NCBI RefSeq assembly: GCF_016901135.1
Contig: NZ_JAFEVL010000075.1
Span: 372,001 to 436,000, forward strand
Direction of reading: 5' to 3'
Origin: Martinezella lusitana
Lineage (GTDB): Bacteria; Pseudomonadota; Alphaproteobacteria; Rhizobiales; Rhizobiaceae
DNA: 64,000 nt
A program made the translations under genes and the position numbers. Within the stretch, counting starts at the first letter, position 1, and each line of letters opens with the position of its first letter. This document shows positions 35,397 through 43,196 of the stretch, piece after piece. The notes below the pieces were generated by a model. The model was not told where the DNA came from. It was given only the letters and a program-made list of their open reading frames with translations, and ran no database searches.

Positions 35397-36209
35397 TCAA
35401 GCCTGCACTTCTTCGACAAAGCCCTTGAAACAACAGCAAACATCTTGCCGCCATGAGGGCCTGTCCTTCGACTGTCCGCCGTAGAGGGTGGGCCAGCCTG
35501 TCCCGGCGGGAAGGACTTGCTGGCGAACACGGACGCCAGCCGCTTTCAGCCGGCTGCCGTATTCCATGCTCTCGTCGCGGAGCGGGTCGTCCTCGGCCGT
35601 GAGCACCAATGCCGGCGCGAGGCCCGAAAGCCGCGAACAGTATCGAGGCGCCGCATAGGGGTGGCAGACACCGCCCAGGAAACCCAGGTATCGGTTCCAA
35701 CCCTCCGTCCAGCGCTCGCGCATGCCGCTTTCCTCCGCCTGGAGGAAAGATTTCGATCCCATGAAGGGGTCGAGCAAAGGCGATATCAACACCTGTCCAT
35801 CCAATGAACCGGGCATCTGATCGCGCGCCTTTAAAGCGACACCTGCCGCTACATTGCCACCCGATTCCTCTCCGGCGACAAACAGCAGTGATTTTTTCGC
35901 TCCACCCAGCGCAAGCATGTTTCGCTTGTTGCTGAGATAGGCGAGAATCCCGTAGGCGCATTCAAGCACCTGCGGAAAAGCATTCTGATTGCCGCTGGTA
36001 TAGTCCGCAGCAACCACGATCGCGCCGGCTTCCGCGAGGCTTACGGCCACCGGCCGGTCGATTGCGTGATTTGTGTCCAGAAAAGCGCCGCCGTGCAGAT
36101 AGAGCACGAGAGGCGCCGCCTTCTTCAAACCTTCGCCGTTGTAGATCCGAGCTGCCACCGGCCCCGTAGGCACGTTTTCCAGCACAACATCTTTCCACGG
36201 CGCACTCAT
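35397..36209 (-). CDS. Alpha/beta hydrolase fold-3 protein, atypical C terminus
   Basis: About 270 residues of the hormone-sensitive-lipase-like family. The oxyanion motif is LYLHGGAFLD, the nucleophile region is VAGEESGGNVA (Ser within GxSGG-like text) and the acid is in LTAEDDPLRDE. The catalytic His normally found shortly after this is not seen: the stretch reads LPAGTGWPTLYGG and no His follows to the stop. It may be inactive or use another residue. AGGAT favours ATG 36209, though the frame is open to 36317. Divergent from a LysR gene. Confidence 0.75.
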   Translation of the reverse strand: MSAPWKDVVLENVPTGPVAARIYNGEGLKKAAPLVLYLHGGAFLDTNHAIDRPVAVSLAEAGAIVVAADYTSGNQNAFPQVLECAYGILAYLSNKRNMLALGGAKKSLLFVAGEESGGNVAAGVALKARDQMPGSLDGQVLISPLLDPFMGSKSFLQAEESGMRERWTEGWNRYLGFLGGVCHPYAAPRYCSRLSGLAPALVLTAEDDPLRDESMEYGSRLKAAGVRVRQQVLPAGTGWPTLYGGQSKDRPSWRQDVCCCFKGFVEEVQA

Positions 36210-36332
36210 CGACCCAAATCCTATCTGCTCGAGTGAATATGATCTCTTCCAGAAGCCGCTTAGCATGCCTTGGAACCATATTCTCGATAGTGCGGTCTTC
36301 AGCGCCCCGTGCCGCATTGCAACAATCTTGGA

Positions 36333-36384
36333 AACAACATATTGTTATTCCGATCAGAGCATAAGTAGCCTATATTCGATCAGA
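36333..36384. promoter_or_regulatory. Candidate LysR binding region between hydrolase and LysR genes
   Basis: Contains the inverted repeat AACAA-CATA-TTGTT (36333-36346) and two direct copies of CGATCAGA (36351-36358 and 36377-36384), 26 bases apart, in an AT-rich divergent promoter region. Which of these the regulator uses is not known. Confidence 0.4.
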
Positions 36385-36440
36385 CTATTCAGCATTACAA
36401 ACAATCGACCCCTTTCTTGGCGGTCGAAGGACACCATGGA

Positions 36441-37352
36441 ATGGACCAGTTATCAGCAATGCGGGCTTTCGCGCGTGTGGTGGAGACGGGTAACTTCACC
36501 CGCGCCGCAGCAGCCCTTTCCATGCCAAAGGCAACGGTGACGACGCTCATCCAGTCGCTCGAGGCCCATCTGCACGCCAAGCTTCTGAACCGGACAACCC
36601 GGCGCGTCATGGTGACGACCGACGGCGCGCTCTATTATGAGCGTGCCATTCAGCTCCTCTCGGAAATAGAGGAACTGGACGGCAGCATCAGCAATTCGCA
36701 GAGCCTGCCGAGCGGCCGCCTGCGCGTCGAAATGGCGGGTGCCTTTGCCGAAAAGATCGTCATGCCGGCGCTCTGTGATTTCCACCAGCGTTATCCCGAT
36801 ATTCATATCGACCTCGGTGTCGGTGACCGACTGGTGGACTATCTGGCCGAGAATGTCGATTGCGCCTTGCGCGCCGGCATGCCGAGCGACCAGTCGCTGA
36901 TCGCCCGCCGCGTCGGCGAGATCCACCTCGTCACCTGCGCCGCACCCGGTTACATCGAAAAGCATGGCATCCCGGAGCGCCCGGAAGAGCTGGAGACCAC
37001 TCACTATGCGGTCAGCTATTTCCGCGCGCAAACCGGGCGTACTATCCCTTTCATCTTCGAACACGGCAACGAGTCGCTGGAAATCACCCCGCGCTACATC
37101 CTTTCGGTCAATGACAGCCGGAGCTATATCCAAGCGGCACTGACCGGGCTAGGCATCGCGCAAGTCCCCAGCTTCATGGCCCGCGAGGCGCTTGCCAAGG
37201 GCGATCTGGTGCCCATCTTCACCGGCTGGACCCGGCCCGCGCTGCCCATGCACATCGTCTATCCGCCCAACCGGCACCTGAGCAACAAGGTGCGCGTTTT
37301 CGTCGATTGGCTGGCGAAATTGCTTGTGACATCGCGGATCGGAGAAGCCTGA
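36441..37352 (+). CDS. LysR-family transcriptional regulator (CrgA-like branch)
   Basis: About 303 residues beginning MDQLSAMRAFARVVETGNFTRAAAALSMPKATVTTLIQSLE (motif region), the usual N-terminal helix-turn-helix, with the linker LLNRTTRRVMVTTDGALYYERA typical of the CrgA/PbrR-like branch. GAAGGAC precedes ATG 36441. The effector domain ends near HIVYPPNRHLSNKVRVFVDWL. Divergent from the alpha/beta hydrolase gene, which it probably controls. A link to the RND operon is possible but unsupported. Confidence 0.88.
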   Translation: MDQLSAMRAFARVVETGNFTRAAAALSMPKATVTTLIQSLEAHLHAKLLNRTTRRVMVTTDGALYYERAIQLLSEIEELDGSISNSQSLPSGRLRVEMAGAFAEKIVMPALCDFHQRYPDIHIDLGVGDRLVDYLAENVDCALRAGMPSDQSLIARRVGEIHLVTCAAPGYIEKHGIPERPEELETTHYAVSYFRAQTGRTIPFIFEHGNESLEITPRYILSVNDSRSYIQAALTGLGIAQVPSFMAREALAKGDLVPIFTGWTRPALPMHIVYPPNRHLSNKVRVFVDWLAKLLVTSRIGEA

Positions 37353-37378
37353 AATAGCAAACTGCCTTCCCCTATCTG

Positions 37379-37482
37379 AGCAGCCAACCGTAAACTCCTT
37401 CTCCCCGAGGGGAGAAGGGGTTGAGCGGCGACGGTCTCATCTCATATGCGATTCCCCTGCCTATCTGAGGGGAGAAGGATAG
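37379..37482. repeat. Palindromic intergenic repeat
   Basis: Contains the perfect inverted repeat CCTTCTCCCC-GA-GGGGAGAAGG at 37397-37418, and a related half-copy (ATCTGAGGGGAGAAGGAT) near 37465-37482. The same core palindrome appears again at 58629-58656. It sits between the convergent LysR and carboxymuconolactone-decarboxylase-family genes and may serve as their terminator. Confidence 0.65.
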
Positions 37483-37496
37483 GTTCTCGCAACCGG

Positions 37497-37955
37497 TCAG
37501 CTCCAGGAGGCTCCTGCCTGCTGGCGAACCGTTGCGTTCAACCGGTTCCAGACATTGTCGATCGAGATCGCGACGATCAGGGCGGCCAACGCCTTTTCAT
37601 CATAGTGTCGGGCAGCCTCGTTCCAGACCTCGTCGCTGACGGCATCCGGCCGGTCGGCAAGCCGGGTGACTGCCTCGCCGAGAGCAAGGGCCGCACGCTC
37701 GGCATCCGAGAAGTAAGGCATTTCGCGCCAGGCGGAGACCCCGACGATGCGCTCGATGGTCTCGCCTGCCTTCTGCAGCTTGCGAAAGCCCATGTCGGTG
37801 CAAACACTGCAGCCGTTGATCTGGCTGATGCGCAGATGCACGAGGTCGATTGTATTTTCAGAAAGGCCGCGATCTTTGATCGAGGCGCTGACGGCCAGAA
37901 GGGCCTGCAGTGTTTCCGGCAGGATGACGGCGGGGTTCTGCATACGAGCTTGCAT
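37497..37955 (-). CDS. Carboxymuconolactone decarboxylase/AhpD-family protein
   Basis: About 152 residues. The AhpD-like core has the redox motif INGCSVCTDMGFRKLQKAGE (CxxC plus distal His-type text) and the helical segment FSDAERAALALGEAVTRL. AGGACAGAG lies before ATG 37955. It is divergent from an ECF sigma factor with a SnoaL-like tail. Genes of this family are the standard partner of ECF41-type sigma factors, and the shared region has matching promoters. It probably acts as a peroxidase-like or redox protein under sigma control. Confidence 0.85.
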   Translation of the reverse strand: MQARMQNPAVILPETLQALLAVSASIKDRGLSENTIDLVHLRISQINGCSVCTDMGFRKLQKAGETIERIVGVSAWREMPYFSDAERAALALGEAVTRLADRPDAVSDEVWNEAARHYDEKALAALIVAISIDNVWNRLNATVRQQAGASWS

Positions 37956-38026
37956 ATCTCTGTCCTCTGATTGTTCGGACGCCACGACGGCCCCGATCTT
38001 GACGACGCACTTTCCTGTCGATCCGT

Positions 38027-38053
38027 TGTCACACCGGCCGGACTGCGTTCGTC
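38027..38053 (+). promoter_or_regulatory. ECF41-type promoter of the sigma factor gene
   Basis: TGTCACA (38027-38033), a 16-base spacer, then CGTC (38050-38053). This is exactly the -35/-10 pattern reported for ECF41 sigma factors. Transcription would start near 38060, about 30 bases before the sigma ATG, which has GAGGGA as a ribosome site. Implies autoregulation. Confidence 0.7.
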
Positions 38054-38061
38054 ATGGGTTT

Positions 38062-38088
38062 GACGGAACACGATGAGGGAATGTGACC
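38062..38088 (-). promoter_or_regulatory. ECF41-type promoter of the carboxymuconolactone-decarboxylase-family gene
   Basis: On the minus strand GGTCACA (one mismatch to TGTCACA), a 16-base spacer and CGTC, occupying 38088 down to 38062. It points at the gene starting at 37955. Its -35 lies only a few bases upstream of the sigma factor start codon, so the two promoters are arranged back to back. Confidence 0.6.
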
Positions 38089-38089
38089 G

Positions 38090-38956
38090 ATGGACGAAAA
38101 AAAGTGGCAGGCTGAAAAATTCGAGGCGAACCGGCCGCATCTGCGCGCCGTCGCCTACCGCATGCTCGGCTCACGAACGGAGGCGGAAGATGCGGTGCAG
38201 GAGGCATGGCTCCGTCTCCTCAAGGCCGATAGGTCCGAAATCGAAAACCTCGGCGGCTGGCTGACGACGGTAACTGCGCGCATCTGCCTCGACTGGCTGC
38301 GCGCCCGTAAATCCCGTCGCGAGGAGCCGTTGACGGTCCTCATCCCCGAGCCGGCAGTGACGCACGAGGCCGAACAGGATGCGCTGCTGGCCGATTCCGT
38401 CGGCCTTGCTTTATTGGTCGTTCTGGAGAAGCTCAACCCGGCCGAGCGGCTCGCCTTCGTTCTGCATGACATGTTCGACGTGTCTTTCGACGACATAGCC
38501 CCGATCGTCGGCCGCACCACGGTTGCGACGCGCCAGCTTGCGAGCCGCGCCCGCCGCCGTGTGCAGGAAACACCTGTCGCGATGGAGGCCGACATCACCC
38601 GCCAGCGGCATGTCGTCGATGCCTTCTTCGCCGCCTCGCGTGGCGGTGACATGCACGCGCTGCTCGCCGTCCTTGATCCTGAAGCGGTCTTCCGCCCGGA
38701 TGCCGTCGCGGCGCGTATGGGATCGGTCGGGGAAATCCGCGGGCGTGTCGATGTCGCCAAAACCTTCAATGGCCGCGCGCAGGCAGCCCGGCTGGCCGTC
38801 ATCAACGGCGCGGTCGGCGCCATCGTGGTTATCGGCGGCCAATTGCGTATCGCGCTTCATTTCACCGTCAACGAAAACGGCATGGTCGCGACCATCGATG
38901 CGATGGCCGATCCTGAACAGCTGCGCAAACTGGATATCGTGTTGATCGAGCCATGA
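38090..38956 (+). CDS. ECF sigma factor with SnoaL-like C-terminal extension (ECF41/SigJ type)
   Basis: 288 residues. Sigma region 2 reads RPHLRAVAYRMLGSRTEAEDAVQEAWLRL and region 4 reads AFVLHDMFDVSFDDIAPIVGRTTVATRQLASRARRRV (motif text). The C-terminal hundred residues (from about QRHVVDAFFAASRGGD to ADPEQLRKLD) form an NTF2/SnoaL-like domain, which in ECF41 proteins replaces an anti-sigma factor by tuning activity from within. No anti-sigma gene is adjacent. The classic DGGGK linker motif of ECF41 is not visible, and the terminal NPDKL motif is represented only by ADPEQL, so it could belong to a sister group. Confidence 0.87.
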   Translation: MDEKKWQAEKFEANRPHLRAVAYRMLGSRTEAEDAVQEAWLRLLKADRSEIENLGGWLTTVTARICLDWLRARKSRREEPLTVLIPEPAVTHEAEQDALLADSVGLALLVVLEKLNPAERLAFVLHDMFDVSFDDIAPIVGRTTVATRQLASRARRRVQETPVAMEADITRQRHVVDAFFAASRGGDMHALLAVLDPEAVFRPDAVAARMGSVGEIRGRVDVAKTFNGRAQAARLAVINGAVGAIVVIGGQLRIALHFTVNENGMVATIDAMADPEQLRKLDIVLIEP

Positions 38957-38962
38957 ATGGCG

Positions 38963-39724
38963 CTATCGCATCTGGGTCGGGCTCGTGCCCGTCAGCCGGC
39001 GAAACATGGCGATGAAGGCGGAGGCATTGCTGTAGCCCAGCTGCGCCGCGATCCGGTGCACCGGTTCGCCGGCTTCGATCAGCGCCAGGGCTGCGACCAG
39101 CTTCAACCGCTGGCGCCACTCGTTGAAAGAAAGGCCGAGATCGTCCTGGCATCGACGCGACAGCGTGCGCTCGGTCGTCCCCATCCGGCGCGCCCATTCC
39201 GCCAGGGAGTGCCGATCGCCGGGATCGGCCTGCAAGGCGCTGAGCACCGGGCCGAGCAATGGGTCGTCGGAAAGCGGCAGATAGCTTTCACAGCGTGGCG
39301 CCAGGCGAATCTGGTCGACCAGAACCTGTGCGAGCCGCAAGTCCTCCGCCGTCTCCGGCACGGTGATGTCCCGCGTCGCGAAATCCGCCAGAATCGCCTT
39401 CAACAGCGGGCTGATGCTCAGCGTCGAGGGCTCGTCCGGCAGATCGGCGCAGAGCCCGCGTTCAACATAGATGGTGACATAGCGCAGATCATGCTGGTTA
39501 TGCGCGCCATGCATCGTATCCGGCGGCAGCCAGATGGCATAATGCGGCGGCGACAGATAGCGCACGCCCTGGATATCGAACTCGGCGACACCGATGAGCG
39601 CATAATTGAGCTCACCCCACGGCTGGCTTTTCCTCGGAAAAACCGTGCCCGCTCTGTAGTTCTCCGTCCGAAAGGAAACGGGGCGCGGCGGATCGCCCTC
39701 AATGCGTGGAAGCCTGTCCGGCAT
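38963..39724 (-). CDS. AraC-family transcriptional regulator
   Basis: 253 residues. An N-terminal cupin sensor (WGELNYALIGVAEFDIQG; LPPDTMHGAHNQHDLRYVTIYV) precedes the C-terminal double helix-turn-helix (LAEWARRMGTTERTLSRRCQDDLGLSFNEWRQRLKL and IAAQLGYSNASAFIAMFRRLTGTSP). It is divergent from the EamA transporter gene, which it probably controls. Two direct repeats overlap and follow its start codon. Its stop is six bases from the convergent sigma gene stop. Confidence 0.9.
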   Translation of the reverse strand: MPDRLPRIEGDPPRPVSFRTENYRAGTVFPRKSQPWGELNYALIGVAEFDIQGVRYLSPPHYAIWLPPDTMHGAHNQHDLRYVTIYVERGLCADLPDEPSTLSISPLLKAILADFATRDITVPETAEDLRLAQVLVDQIRLAPRCESYLPLSDDPLLGPVLSALQADPGDRHSLAEWARRMGTTERTLSRRCQDDLGLSFNEWRQRLKLVAALALIEAGEPVHRIAAQLGYSNASAFIAMFRRLTGTSPTQMR

Positions 39725-39757
39725 GTCCTCATTTCGCTACCGATTGTCCTAATCTCG
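39723..39757. promoter_or_regulatory. Tandem direct repeats, candidate AraC-type operator
   Basis: ATGTCCTCATTTCG (39723-39736) and TTGTCCTAATCTCG (39744-39757) match at 11 of 14 positions and lie 21 bases apart, two helical turns. An inverted GGACAA follows at 39774-39779. The first copy overlaps the AraC start codon, suggesting autoregulation together with control of the divergent transporter. Confidence 0.5.
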
Positions 39758-39864
39758 TTATATACCAAAATTCGGACAAAGAGTAGAAGGACATCACAGT
39801 GGTGAACGATGTCCGCCATGCCTCGTTTCGCATAGAAGCCAGAATGACGTCGGGAGACCATTCC

Positions 39865-40824
39865 ATGAGCACCCAGCCGAACTCATCCGCATCCATCGTC
39901 AGCGTGGCCGGACTTGCGCCGCTGCTGACCGTGCTGATCTGGTCCGGCAATACCGTCGTCACCAAGGCGTCCGCCGGGGTGATCTCGCCGGGTTCCATCT
40001 CCTTCTATCGTTGGCTGCTCGCCTTCGTCGTGCTGCTGCCCTTCGTCGGCCGCACGGCATGGCGCAACCGGGCGCTATTGCGCGAGCATTGGCTGAAACT
40101 CGCGACCCTCGGCGCCCTCGGCATGGTGATCTACCAGAGCCTCGCCTATGAGGCGGCCAAGACCACGTCGGCAGTCAACATGGGCGTGATGATCGCCTTG
40201 ATGCCGCTGCTGTCGACGGCGCTTGCCAGCCTTTTGGCCGGCGAAAGACTGACCCTTGCCAGCCTGGCGGGCGGCGCCATCTCGCTGATCGGGCTCATCT
40301 ATCTGACATCTCAGGGCGACCCGACAAGGTTGATAAATGGCGGCTTCCACATTGGCGATGGCCTGATGATCATCGCCGTGCTGTCGAACGCGCTCTATGG
40401 CGTGATGTTGAAACGCTGGGCAATGCCGATCCCGATCTGGCAGCAGCTTTTCTGGCAGATCGGCTTTTCGACCCTGCTGCTGATACCGGTTTTCCTGATG
40501 GGCGATATCTCGCCGATCACGACAGCCAATCTGCCGCTGATCCTCTACGCGGCGATCCCGACATCGCTTGTCGCCCCGCTCTGCTGGATGATCGGCATCC
40601 AGAAGCTCGGCGCAAGCCGCACCTCGCTGCTGATCAATCTTCTGCCGATCGTGGTCGCGACACTTGCCTGGGGGCTTCTCGGAGAGCAGCTGCACTCCTA
40701 TCATGCCATCGGCGGCGCGCTCGCCCTCATCGGCGTCGGCCTTGGCCTGCGAAAGTCGCCGACGGCGAGCGGCAAAGCGTCACCCGCAGCCGATGAAGCA
40801 GACTGGGAAGCGGAGGAAGCCTGA
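39865..40824 (+). CDS. DMT-superfamily transporter, EamA type
   Basis: About 319 residues with ten hydrophobic segments and two EamA repeats: LAPLLTVLIWSGNTVVTKASAG at the start, MGVMIALMPLLSTALASLLAGERL at the end of repeat one, and GASRTSLLINLLPIVVATLAWGLLGEQL near the C terminus. GGGAG lies eight bases before ATG 39865. Upstream in-frame ATGs lack ribosome sites. The C-terminal tail is hydrophilic and acidic. Probably exports amino acids or metabolites under the divergent AraC regulator. Confidence 0.87.
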   Translation: MSTQPNSSASIVSVAGLAPLLTVLIWSGNTVVTKASAGVISPGSISFYRWLLAFVVLLPFVGRTAWRNRALLREHWLKLATLGALGMVIYQSLAYEAAKTTSAVNMGVMIALMPLLSTALASLLAGERLTLASLAGGAISLIGLIYLTSQGDPTRLINGGFHIGDGLMIIAVLSNALYGVMLKRWAMPIPIWQQLFWQIGFSTLLLIPVFLMGDISPITTANLPLILYAAIPTSLVAPLCWMIGIQKLGASRTSLLINLLPIVVATLAWGLLGEQLHSYHAIGGALALIGVGLGLRKSPTASGKASPAADEADWEAEEA

Positions 40825-40871
40825 GCGCTTCCTAGCGAAACTCTTTCCATTCGCGCGGTCTTCGTTCTACC

Positions 40872-41633
40872 ATGAACGAGTCCCCAAGCGAAAAGGAAGC
40901 GAGCGTGCGCATAGCCCTGGAACCGGTGTCCTCCAGAACGACGATCCAGGAGGGCGTCTACCAGCAGCTCAAAAATGCGCTGATGGCTGGCAATTTCGAT
41001 CCCGGCCAGACCCTGACCATCGCCTCGCTCGCCGAGACATTCGGCACAAGCAACATGCCGGTCCGCGAAGCCTTGCGCAGGCTGGCCGCCGAAAATGCGC
41101 TCGAAGTCGCCGCCAACGGCTCGGCCCGAATTCCGATAGTCACGCTTGCCCGGCTGGATGATCTCTGCCGCGCCCGCATCGCCGTGGAGGGTCTGGCCGC
41201 CGAGCTCGGCATACCCAACCTCACCCCGACCGACATCGCCACACTCGATCGCATCGCCGTCGATCAACACGCAATCGGCCTTGGCAGTAATGTCTATGAC
41301 CTGATGGCGAAGAACCAGCAGTTCCACTTCACCATCTATCGCGCCTCCGGCTCCGAAGTGCTGCTGCAGCTCATCGAAACATTGTGGCTGCGGTTCGGCC
41401 CCTATATGCGCATGCTGTCCGCCTCGGTCGAACCGCTGATGCGCAAGGGTGAACTCGATCCCGCCGGCCAGCATGTTCCGATCGTCGAGGCCCTGAAGGC
41501 CGGCGACTTTACGGCTGCCCGCGACGGGGTCGTCGCCGATATCCGCCGCACCCACGAAATTCTGCGCGATTATTGCCCGGTCACGCAGGACGAACCACGA
41601 AGCAAGGGATCCGGCTCGGCGTCCCGCCGCTAA
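40872..41633 (+). CDS. GntR-family regulator, FadR/FCD subfamily
   Basis: 253 residues. The winged helix-turn-helix is QEGVYQQLKNALMAGNFDPGQTLTIASLAETFGTSNMPVREALRRLAAENAL (key text PVREALRRL). The FCD effector domain has metal/ligand His in NQQFHFTIYRASGS and later QHVPIVEALKAGD. It immediately precedes the PLP-enzyme/aldolase/ABC set and is on the same strand. A TGATCA dyad lies between it and the first enzyme gene. It probably represses that set until an organic-acid-like effector binds. Confidence 0.88.
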   Translation: MNESPSEKEASVRIALEPVSSRTTIQEGVYQQLKNALMAGNFDPGQTLTIASLAETFGTSNMPVREALRRLAAENALEVAANGSARIPIVTLARLDDLCRARIAVEGLAAELGIPNLTPTDIATLDRIAVDQHAIGLGSNVYDLMAKNQQFHFTIYRASGSEVLLQLIETLWLRFGPYMRMLSASVEPLMRKGELDPAGQHVPIVEALKAGDFTAARDGVVADIRRTHEILRDYCPVTQDEPRSKGSGSASRR

Positions 41634-41677
41634 CTCCGTAACCGGAGATCGAGAAATTTGGTTGAACCTTAAAGTAT

Positions 41678-41697
41678 TTTGTGATCAAATGATCAAA
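41678..41697. promoter_or_regulatory. Candidate GntR operator (TGATCA-AA-TGATCA)
   Basis: Two TGATCA palindromes (41682-41687 and 41690-41695) separated by two bases, flanked by TTTG on the left and AA on the right, give a symmetric site. It lies about 40 bases before the class V aminotransferase-like gene at 41736 and just after the GntR gene. FadR-type GntR proteins bind short dyads of this form. Confidence 0.55.
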
Positions 41698-41735
41698 CTG
41701 CAGATTTCATTTCCGTCGTTCAGAGCGAGATCCCC

Positions 41736-43016
41736 ATGAGTTCCGCCCCTTCCGCATCGCAATTCGTCGGCCACAACAGCTTTCCGGTCGATGAGGTCCG
41801 CGCCTTGTTCCCGGCCATCCAGAAGGCCGGCGACTTCGTCTTTCTCGACAATGCAGGCGGGTCGCAGGTTCCCCAGACGGTGGTCGATGCGGTCGCCAAC
41901 CATCTGATCGATTTCAACGTCCAGCGCATGGCGAAATACCAGCACAGTCAGGGCGTCGACCGCAATCTCGATGAAGCACGCGGAAGCGTCGCCATGCTGG
42001 TCAATGCTTACCGACCGGAGGAAATCTCCTTCGGCCAGAACGCCACATCCTTCATTCGCCTGGTGAGCCTCGGCATCGCCAAGCTGCTCGGCGAGCGCAA
42101 CGAGATCGTCATCACCGACATGGATCACGACGCCAACATCGCCACCTGGATGGCCTTGGAAGCCGACGGCGCCAAGATCGTATGGTGGCGCATGCGCGAG
42201 GACGGCACGCTGCATCCCGAGGATCTGAAGCCCCTCTTGAACGACAAAACCCGCCTCGTTGCCTGCACCGTGACAGCGCATTCCATCGGCACGATCGTCG
42301 ATGTCGCCGCCGTCTGCAAACTGGCGCATGCGGCCGGCGCCGAGACCTTTCTCGATTGCGTCCACTATGGTCCGCATGGCCTGATCGACGTTCAGGCCTG
42401 GGGCTGCGATTATCTCGTCTGCTCCGGCTACAAGAATTTCTCGCCGCACATGGGCTTCCTCTGGGGCCGTTACGATGCGCTGGTTAAGCTTCCGACCTTC
42501 AAGGAAGACTTCATTCCCGACGTACCGCCCTATAAGATCGAGGTCGGCACCTTCACTTACGAGAATGTTGCCGGCATGAACGCCGCGGTCAAATATCTGG
42601 AAGGCCTCGGCCGGCGTTTCCTCCCGACCGGCGACCATAGCCGCCGTGAGGCCCTGGCTGCGGCGATGGGCGCGATCCGCCAGTATGAGCTGATGCTCTC
42701 GCGGGAGATGATATCGGTCCTGAAGCGCCACGGCGCCGTCATATACGGCATTTCCGACGAGGCCCGCCTCGAGCAGCGCGTTCCCACAATCTGCTTCAAC
42801 ATGCCTGGCATCACGCCGCAGGAATTCGCCGCCGAGATGGGCGAAGCCGGCATCGGCCTGCGCGACGGCCATATGTTCGCGCCACGCCTGATGAAGCGCC
42901 TCGGTCTTTCCATGGAAACGGGTGCCATCCGCGTGTCGCTGGTGCATTATAACAAGGTCGAAGAGATTGCCCGGTTCGACGCGGTCCTGACCGAGATCAT
43001 GGCGCGACGCAAATAA
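41736..43016 (+). CDS. Cysteine desulfurase-like PLP enzyme (aminotransferase class V)
   Basis: 426 residues. The N-terminal FLDNAGGSQVPQTVVDAV, the mid-protein TAHSIGTIVDVAAVCKLAHAAGAETFLDCVHYGPHG and the PLP-lysine site VCSGYKNFSPHMGFLWG identify the class V fold. The text resembles the SufS-like subfamily of uncertain function (VC1184-like) rather than true NifS/IscS: the active-site Cys loop of SufS is not apparent. Such enzymes may lyse or transaminate small amino acids. It leads an operon-like series with an aldolase, another PLP enzyme and an amino-acid importer. Confidence 0.8.
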   Translation: MSSAPSASQFVGHNSFPVDEVRALFPAIQKAGDFVFLDNAGGSQVPQTVVDAVANHLIDFNVQRMAKYQHSQGVDRNLDEARGSVAMLVNAYRPEEISFGQNATSFIRLVSLGIAKLLGERNEIVITDMDHDANIATWMALEADGAKIVWWRMREDGTLHPEDLKPLLNDKTRLVACTVTAHSIGTIVDVAAVCKLAHAAGAETFLDCVHYGPHGLIDVQAWGCDYLVCSGYKNFSPHMGFLWGRYDALVKLPTFKEDFIPDVPPYKIEVGTFTYENVAGMNAAVKYLEGLGRRFLPTGDHSRREALAAAMGAIRQYELMLSREMISVLKRHGAVIYGISDEARLEQRVPTICFNMPGITPQEFAAEMGEAGIGLRDGHMFAPRLMKRLGLSMETGAIRVSLVHYNKVEEIARFDAVLTEIMARRK

Positions 43017-43029
43017 GCCGCGCCCATGA

Positions 43030-43102
43030 GCGGTGGCGGCGCCCGAACAACTCCGCCACCGCACTGCCTCCGTGCCGTAGGCCCCAACCGGCAACGGCAC
43101 GG
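43030..43102. other. Two consecutive perfect hairpins
   Basis: GCGGTGGCGG (43030-43039) pairs with CCGCCACCGC (43053-43062), and CCGTGCCGT (43070-43078) pairs with ACGGCACGG (43094-43102). Neither has a U-tract. They follow the class V PLP gene and precede the aldolase gene by about 95 bases, so they may act as an attenuator, a leaky terminator or an mRNA stabiliser. Confidence 0.55.
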
Positions 43103-43196
43103 AACGCTGCCTGAGTTCAGAACAAATTGCCGCTTCGCAGCTAAGTTTTTTCGGTCTATCCCTCGTTAAGAGGACCGCTGAAGTGGGAGGAAAAGG

